From contig CAZDZO010000030.1 in NCBI GenBank assembly GCA_964509975.1, positions 1 to 9,010 on the forward strand: DNA of 9,010 nt, given 5' to 3'. Under the pieces are notes generated by a model. That model was not told the origin of the DNA and searched no databases. It saw only the letters and a list, made by a program, of their open reading frames with translations. The DNA comes from CAZVBV01 sp964509975. Lineage in GTDB: Bacteria > Patescibacteriota > Gracilibacteria > UBA4473. Both the position numbers and the translations under genes were made by a program. This document shows, one piece after another, positions 5,374 through 9,010 of this stretch (its first letter is position 1; each line of letters opens with the position of its first letter).

Positions 5374-7188
5374 GTGAAAACAAAAGAAAAAAAATTCCAA
5401 TTCCGCGCGAGTAAAATTCCAACAAGTCCCGGATGCTATTTGTTTTGGGACAAAAACGAACAATTGCTCTACGTCGGAAAAGCAAAACATTTGCGAAAAC
5501 GGGTTTCGAGTTATTTTGGAAAGAAGCCTCTTTCTCCGCGAATAGAAATCATGACATCCAAGATTACAAAGATTGAGACTCGTATAGTGGGGTCTGATAT
5601 GGAGGCTATGATTTTAGAGAATAATTTGATCAAAGAATTTCAACCACGATTTAATGTGCGGTTAAAAGATGATAAAAATTTTGTGTACTTGAGAATTACA
5701 AATGAAGATTTTCCAAAAATGGAAATCACGCGTCGATTAGTGCGAGACGGCAGTACCTATATCGGTCCCAAAACTTCTGCGAAAGAATTTCGAGAAACCG
5801 TGCGATTTTGTCAGAAATTTTTCCGGATAAAAATGACCAAGTCTTCGCTTGATTATTACCCACTTGTGATCACAGGAGGACTGGAGAATGATAAAGAGTC
5901 GTACAACAACAACGTGAAGATGATGAAGCAATTTCTTCGAGGACAAACGGGAGATGTGCTCGGAGTTTTGAAAGAAAAAATGCAAAAATTTGCTATGGAA
6001 AAAAACTTCGAAGCAGCCGCCAAGACCCGCGACACAATCCAATCTATTGAAACCTCTACACAGAAACAAACGGTACAATTTTCTGACACCGTAAATCGTG
6101 ATTTTGTGCATTTCGTCAGGCATGAAAATGCGGTGTATGCGGTGAGAATAGCGTTTCGCGAAGGAAAACTACTGGATCAAAACGAACTCAGTTTTCGCGC
6201 AGAAGAATTTTTATCTGATAATGAAGTGGTGGAATCGTTTTTGTTGCAGTTTTACGAAAAGGTCCAAGAAATGCCGTCAGAAATTTATGTTCCCGTAGAA
6301 CTGGAAGATGGAGAAAAGACAGCACAATTTTTATCTGATAATTTCGGTGATGGTGCTTCAATTACCATTCTCAAACCACAACGGGGAGAGAAAAAAATCG
6401 TCCTCGATATGACCGCAAAAAATGCAAAAATCTTTGCTGAACGAAAGCTCGTTGAAGAACAAAGTCATACAGAAAATTTTGCGAAAGCTTTACCGAGGTT
6501 GGCTGAGGCGCTGAATTTGAAAGAAGTTCCTCGTCGTATGGAGTGTTTTGATATTTCACATTTAGGGGGGACGTCCACCGTTGCCAGTCAGGTCGTATTC
6601 ATCAGTGGCGAACCAAAGAAGTCCGAATATCGCAGATTTCAGATACAGACACTGCCCGATGGAAAAGTCGATGATTTTGCGGCCATGAATGAAATTTTAG
6701 CGCGACGATTTGCTCGAAAAGATGATAAAAAAATCGCTGAGAAATTTCCAGACCTCATTGTTATCGATGGAGGAAAAGGACAGTTATCAAGTGTGATGAA
6801 AGCGGTTGCACGATTTTCAAAAGCGAAATCTTTTCCAAAAAAATTCCGTCCCACCAAACAAATTATTGCGCTCGCGAAACGAGAAGAAGAAATTTTCCTT
6901 CCAAACAAAAAAGAACCCATCGAACTTCCTTTTGATGATCCAGCTTTGAAATTACTTCAACGGATTCGTGATGAAGCCCATCGTTTTGCAATCTCCTTTC
7001 ATCGGTCTGTCAGAGAAAAGAAAGCAATTAAATCTGTCCTTGATGACATTCCTGGCATTGGTGGGCTCACTAAGAAAAAGTTACTGCAAACTTTTGGTTC
7101 TGTGAGTGGTATCAAAAAAGCCAGCAATCAAGAGCTTTTGAAGGTGCTCAACCAAAAACAATTAGAGAGTCTCAAAAAGAATCTATAA
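5374..7188 (+). CDS. uvrC: Excinuclease ABC subunit C, lacking the Fe-S cysteine motif
   Basis: UvrC makes the 3' and 5' incisions around a lesion in nucleotide excision repair after UvrB loading. The protein has 604 residues, a usual length. The GIY-YIG domain (about 12-95) has Tyr22, Tyr33, Arg43 and Glu82 at the positions of the known catalytic residues. The UVR domain that binds UvrB is at about 195-228 (EKMQKFAMEKNFEAAAKTRD). The RNase H-like endonuclease has Asp393 (CFDISHLGG), Asp465 (VIDGGKGQL) and His536 (RDEAHRFAISFHR). The C-terminal double helix-hairpin-helix spans about 553-604. The region around 150-175, where most UvrCs have four cysteines, has none: it reads RIKMTKSSLDYYPLVITGG. 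The start is GTG at 5374, since the conserved domain begins within 15 residues and no ATG precedes it. The 3' end overlaps yraN by 6 bases, tail to tail. Confidence 0.97.
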   Translation: MKTKEKKFQFRASKIPTSPGCYLFWDKNEQLLYVGKAKHLRKRVSSYFGKKPLSPRIEIMTSKITKIETRIVGSDMEAMILENNLIKEFQPRFNVRLKDDKNFVYLRITNEDFPKMEITRRLVRDGSTYIGPKTSAKEFRETVRFCQKFFRIKMTKSSLDYYPLVITGGLENDKESYNNNVKMMKQFLRGQTGDVLGVLKEKMQKFAMEKNFEAAAKTRDTIQSIETSTQKQTVQFSDTVNRDFVHFVRHENAVYAVRIAFREGKLLDQNELSFRAEEFLSDNEVVESFLLQFYEKVQEMPSEIYVPVELEDGEKTAQFLSDNFGDGASITILKPQRGEKKIVLDMTAKNAKIFAERKLVEEQSHTENFAKALPRLAEALNLKEVPRRMECFDISHLGGTSTVASQVVFISGEPKKSEYRRFQIQTLPDGKVDDFAAMNEILARRFARKDDKKIAEKFPDLIVIDGGKGQLSSVMKAVARFSKAKSFPKKFRPTKQIIALAKREEEIFLPNKKEPIELPFDDPALKLLQRIRDEAHRFAISFHRSVREKKAIKSVLDDIPGIGGLTKKKLLQTFGSVSGIKKASNQELLKVLNQKQLESLKKNL

Positions 7189-7572
7189 ACTTCCTGGAAA
7201 ATCTTCCATGCCAATGTCTTCGATATGTTCACAAGACGTGTCTCCATTTTTGAGACGAACAATAACTGCGTCCACACGGAAGAAGGGGGGCTCGTCGAGA
7301 TGAAGTTCCTTGAGAAAGAAGGCCTCAATGGCCCTGAGTATTTTTTCGAATTTTGACTGCGTAATAGATTCTTCGCCATATCCAAAGGCTTCATTTGTTC
7401 TTGTTTTTACTTCGACAAATACATATTCATCGTTTTGTTCGTCCCGCATAACCAAATCCAATTCCCCTCCTTGCGCATGATAATTTTTTTGAATAAACAC
7501 TAATCCTTTGTGCTCCAAAAATTCCCGAGCGATTTCTTCGCCCCTGTTTCCAATTTGTTTTTCCTTGGTCAT
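7183..7572 (-). CDS. yraN: UPF0102 / YraN-family nuclease-fold protein
   Basis: This 129-residue protein matches the small UPF0102 family, which has a restriction-endonuclease-like (PD-(D/E)XK) fold with Holliday-junction-resolvase similarity. Its cellular role is uncertain. It shows the N-terminal helix motif GNRGEEIAREFLEHKG (8-23) and NYHAQGGELDLVM (30-42) with Glu37 and Asp39. FVEVKTR (52-58) follows, with Glu54 and Lys56 as the putative catalytic pair, so the active site looks intact. It starts 11 bases after gmk on the same strand and has no Shine-Dalgarno site, so it is probably co-transcribed. It ends with TAG inside the last codons of uvrC on the opposite strand. Confidence 0.9.
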   Translation of the reverse strand: MTKEKQIGNRGEEIAREFLEHKGLVFIQKNYHAQGGELDLVMRDEQNDEYVFVEVKTRTNEAFGYGEESITQSKFEKILRAIEAFFLKELHLDEPPFFRVDAVIVRLKNGDTSCEHIEDIGMEDFPGSL

Positions 7573-7583
7573 CGCAAAGGAAG

Positions 7584-8168
7584 TTAAGAACTCGAAGCGA
7601 TTTGTTTGAGAATTATTTCTTCAGCATCTGCCACAAGATTCTCAATCTTATCGTGCTCCGACAACACAGTATAATCATAATATTTTTCTTGTGCCAATTC
7701 TTTTTTCATCGATTCAATTCGTTTCGCAAGCTCAATGTCGGTAATAGGTGCCCTCTCTTGTATCCGCTGAACCAGAATATCAATTCCGTCAACAGGTTTA
7801 AGAAAAATAGAAATGTAAATTTCTTTGGGCAGTGTTTCTCGTGCTTGCGAAAATCCCTGTACATCAAATTCTCTCACAACCGTTTTTCCCACTTCTACTC
7901 CGTCCAATAACGGTTGTCGTAACGTGCCGTAAGAATTCCCTCCATGAACAATAGCGTGTTCGAGAAATTCTCCTGCACTTATTTTCTGTTGAAATTCTTC
8001 TGGAGAAATAAAGAAATAGGTTTCTCCATCAATTTCTCCAGGACGAGGATTCCGCGTGGTACAACTCGGTGGGAAAAGCCAATCTGTATGTCTTTCTTTC
8101 AGTTGGTCAATCAACGTTCCTTTTCCAACGCCTGACGGGCCTGAGATAAAAATTATTTTTCCTGCCAT
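7584..8168 (-). CDS. gmk: Guanylate kinase
   Basis: Gmk phosphorylates GMP to GDP with ATP in the cytoplasm, an essential step of purine nucleotide recycling and supply. The 194-residue protein begins directly with the core strand and P-loop (IIFISGPSGVGKGT, 5-18). It has the GMP-binding SCTTRNPRPGE (35-45, Arg39 and Arg42) and Tyr51, then GEFLEHAIVHGG (66-77), YGT (80-82) and EFDVQG (100-105). The lid and C-terminal region end with YYDYTVLSEHD. All expected motifs are present at normal length. An upstream in-frame GTG at 8208-8210 would add 14 residues, but these run into folB and precede the conserved start, so ATG 8168 is chosen. It heads a gmk-yraN unit, divergent from the folB-like gene. 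Confidence 0.97.
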   Translation of the reverse strand: MAGKIIFISGPSGVGKGTLIDQLKERHTDWLFPPSCTTRNPRPGEIDGETYFFISPEEFQQKISAGEFLEHAIVHGGNSYGTLRQPLLDGVEVGKTVVREFDVQGFSQARETLPKEIYISIFLKPVDGIDILVQRIQERAPITDIELAKRIESMKKELAQEKYYDYTVLSEHDKIENLVADAEEIILKQIASSS

Positions 8169-8174
8169 CACAGA

Positions 8175-8186
8175 GAGTGTACACTC
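8175..8186. promoter_or_regulatory. Perfect 12-base palindrome in the gmk/folB divergent interval
   Basis: GAGTGTACACTC is its own reverse complement. It occupies the middle of the 24-base gap between two divergent ATG codons. It contains TACACT on both strands, each ending 7 bases before an ATG. It can be read as two face-to-face -10 elements, as an operator, or as both at once. Confidence 0.6.
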
Positions 8187-8204
8187 AAATTGATGAAATT
8201 TGAA
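8176..8204 (-). promoter_or_regulatory. Candidate gmk promoter (leaderless)
   Basis: The minus strand shows TTCAAA (8199-8204; 4/6) and TACACT (8176-8181; 4/6) with a 17-base spacer. ATG follows after 7 bases (CTCTGTG). No ribosome binding site fits between, so transcription would start at or next to the AUG. The -35 lies inside the first codons of the divergent folB-like gene. Confidence 0.5.
8180..8185 (+). promoter_or_regulatory. Candidate -10 of the folB-like gene
   Basis: TACACT ends 7 bases (CAAATTG) before the ATG at 8193, a mirror image of the gmk side. The -35 position (about 8157-8162) reads TTTTCC, a poor match, so this side is weaker than the gmk promoter. Confidence 0.4.
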
Positions 8205-8528
8205 ATCCACGATATCGAAATTTTGCTCTCACTCGGAACAACTGATATTGAGCAAGCGACTCCTCAAAAAATTCTCATTTCTTTGTTTTGGAATACTGAT
8301 ACAAAGAAAGCGGAACAGTCCGATAATCTAGAAGACACAATAAACTATTTCGAAATCCGAGAATTTGTAAAAACGTTCCTCAAAGATAAATCTTTCTCAC
8401 TCTTAGAGAAACTTCATCACGATCTCTTCCAAGCCGTAGCAAACTATTTTCCGGAAGCACAAGAGTTAAAAATCCATATTCAGAAATTTCCTTTCGAGAA
8501 CGGGAGTGTGGTTATTTCAAATGAGTAA
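8193..8528 (+). CDS. folB: FolB-like dihydroneopterin aldolase/epimerase family protein
   Basis: FolB converts 7,8-dihydroneopterin to 6-hydroxymethyl-dihydropterin in folate synthesis; relatives (FolX, tunnelling-fold proteins) use other pterins. The 111-residue protein fits the family length. Aligned by eye to the S. aureus enzyme, it keeps the equivalents of Glu22 (Glu20), Tyr54 (Tyr52, in DNLEDTINYFEI), the pterin-anchoring glutamate (Glu72, LLEKL) and the catalytic lysine (Lys98, IQKFP). The usual YGYHG is replaced by LLSLG, and the NPPIPGHxDG loop is shortened to FPFENG, so substrate specificity may differ. The frame opens with TTG at 8190. ATG 8193 is preferred. No other folate gene is in the window. 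The last 17 bases overlap the converging DUF169 gene. Confidence 0.75.
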   Translation: MKFEIHDIEILLSLGTTDIEQATPQKILISLFWNTDTKKAEQSDNLEDTINYFEIREFVKTFLKDKSFSLLEKLHHDLFQAVANYFPEAQELKIHIQKFPFENGSVVISNE

Positions 8529-8928
8529 AAAGTGTTTTAACTGAAAATATATCAATATCTTGAGGAATAAAATCTCCGTGTGGTGATTTTTTTTGAGCTT
8601 CTATAATTTTTTGAAATATTTCTGGAGTCATACTTAATAAAAGTTCTTCTTTTTTAAAAAATTCACGGGCCTGTAGTTCTCTTTCGAAATAATCAACAAA
8701 ATTAATATGTATTGTATTTGGTCTCAGTAATGGTCTAAAAATTGCGGCACACGTTGAAAGTGCAGGAATAATATCAATTTTTATTTCATCTTCATAAGCA
8801 CTTAACCCTAATGTTTTTCCAACTTGAGATGGATTCATGAAAAAAAGAAGTACGTCTGCCTCTAAATTTAAACGTGGTTCGAAAAGAATATATTTTGATT
8901 TCTTTGTATTCCGTTGAACTTTATTCAA
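8512..8928 (-). CDS. DUF169-like protein, C-terminal half only (possible remnant)
   Basis: This 138-residue frame resembles the second half of DUF169 (COG2043) proteins, whose function is unknown. It has a strand plus LEADVLLFFMNPSQVG (22-37), then IIPALSTCAAIFRPL (53-67) with Cys60, and the closing ELLLSMTPEIFQKIIEAQ (95-112). Family members are normally about 200-240 residues and have an additional N-terminal half, absent here. The only usable start is TTG at 8928. The frame is open a little further but is closed by TGA at 8959-8961 and TAG at 8965-8967. An ATG at 8960-8962 (minus strand) lies exactly one base out of frame, just before a C-run/A-run. The gene may therefore be frameshifted, truncated or mis-sequenced. 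Codon and amino-acid composition look normal to the stop. It overlaps folB by 17 bases. Confidence 0.55.
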   Translation of the reverse strand: MNKVQRNTKKSKYILFEPRLNLEADVLLFFMNPSQVGKTLGLSAYEDEIKIDIIPALSTCAAIFRPLLRPNTIHINFVDYFERELQAREFFKKEELLLSMTPEIFQKIIEAQKKSPHGDFIPQDIDIFSVKTLFTHLK

Positions 8929-8970
8929 AAAATCATGGGCTCTCTTTTTATTTTTGGGTCATGCCTAGAA

Positions 8971-8990
8971 TAGCGAAATAAAAAACGCTA
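8971..8990. repeat. Short inverted repeat TAGCG...CGCTA with AT-rich centre
   Basis: TAGCG (8971-8975) and CGCTA (8986-8990) flank a 10-base A/T-rich centre in the interval upstream of both the DUF169 frame and the possible rightward gene at 9001. Chance occurrence is quite possible at this length. It could mark a divergent control region. Confidence 0.3.
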
Positions 8991-9000
8991 ATCTATCGTC

Positions 9001-9010
9001 ATGATAAAGA
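9001..9010 (+). CDS. Possible start of a rightward gene (cut off by window end)
   Basis: ATGATAAAGA starts at 9001, and TAATCT lies 6 bases before it, the spacing seen before other starts here. Only three codons (Met-Ile-Lys) are visible, so neither the gene nor its product can be judged. The remaining bases from 8929 to 9000 hold no other gene that I can support. Confidence 0.2.

Noticed and set aside
5737..6123. 128-codon minus-strand frame inside uvrC
   Set aside because: It is antisense to uvrC, with Phe/His-rich composition and no family resemblance.
8169..8210. Longer gmk start at GTG 8208-8210
   Set aside because: It would overlap the folB start codons and add 14 residues ahead of the conserved P-loop strand. 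The ATG at 8168 has a properly placed -10.
1..9010. CRISPR array, insertion sequence, phage genes or a defence island
   Set aside because: No regularly spaced repeats, transposase, integrase, terminal duplications or known defence domains were seen. The gene content is housekeeping.

Overview
This 9,010-base window is compact, AT-rich bacterial chromosome, mostly housekeeping genes. The standard code fits: TGA is a sensible stop in one gene and no conserved domain is interrupted by an in-frame TGA. Small proteins, very short or overlapping gene junctions, few Shine-Dalgarno sites and lone DNA-repair or tRNA-modification genes suggest a reduced genome, such as the Patescibacteria (CPR). No 16S or ribosomal protein is present, so this placement is an inference. 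No mobile element, CRISPR array or defence system was recognised.

Left block, minus strand (10-3037): topA (DNA topoisomerase I with three glycine-rich C-terminal repeats instead of zinc fingers), then a tRNA with anticodon CAT, then a conserved polytopic membrane protein of unknown function. The three are head to tail with gaps of about 20 bases. Centre-left (3038-3726): a 221-base divergent interval rich in inverted repeats, then two tiny two-helix membrane proteins 1 base apart, closed by a strong intrinsic terminator. Centre, plus strand (3727-4800): tsaD, the catalytic subunit for the t6A modification of tRNA. It converges on, and overlaps by 65 bases, a minus-strand pair: a DUF5665 membrane protein and a YggT-family membrane protein joined by an ATGA overlap.

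Right block: uvrC (5374-7188, plus) lies divergently 42 bases from the DUF5665 gene. It overlaps by 6 bases the converging pair gmk-yraN (guanylate kinase and a UPF0102 nuclease-fold protein). Divergent from gmk, 24 bases away, is a small FolB-like dihydroneopterin aldolase. It overlaps by 17 bases a converging DUF169 gene that appears to lack its N-terminal half.

The most striking signal is regulatory. Most first genes of transcription units have no visible ribosome binding site but carry a -10-like hexamer 6-8 bases before the start codon, as expected for leaderless mRNAs. The clearest case is the 24-base gmk/folB interval. A perfect 12-base palindrome there places TACACT on both strands, each exactly 7 bases before an ATG. 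The tsaD promoter appears to be laid over the terminator of the preceding small-gene unit. Among the proteins, UvrC has lost the four-cysteine cluster motif while keeping both nuclease active sites.
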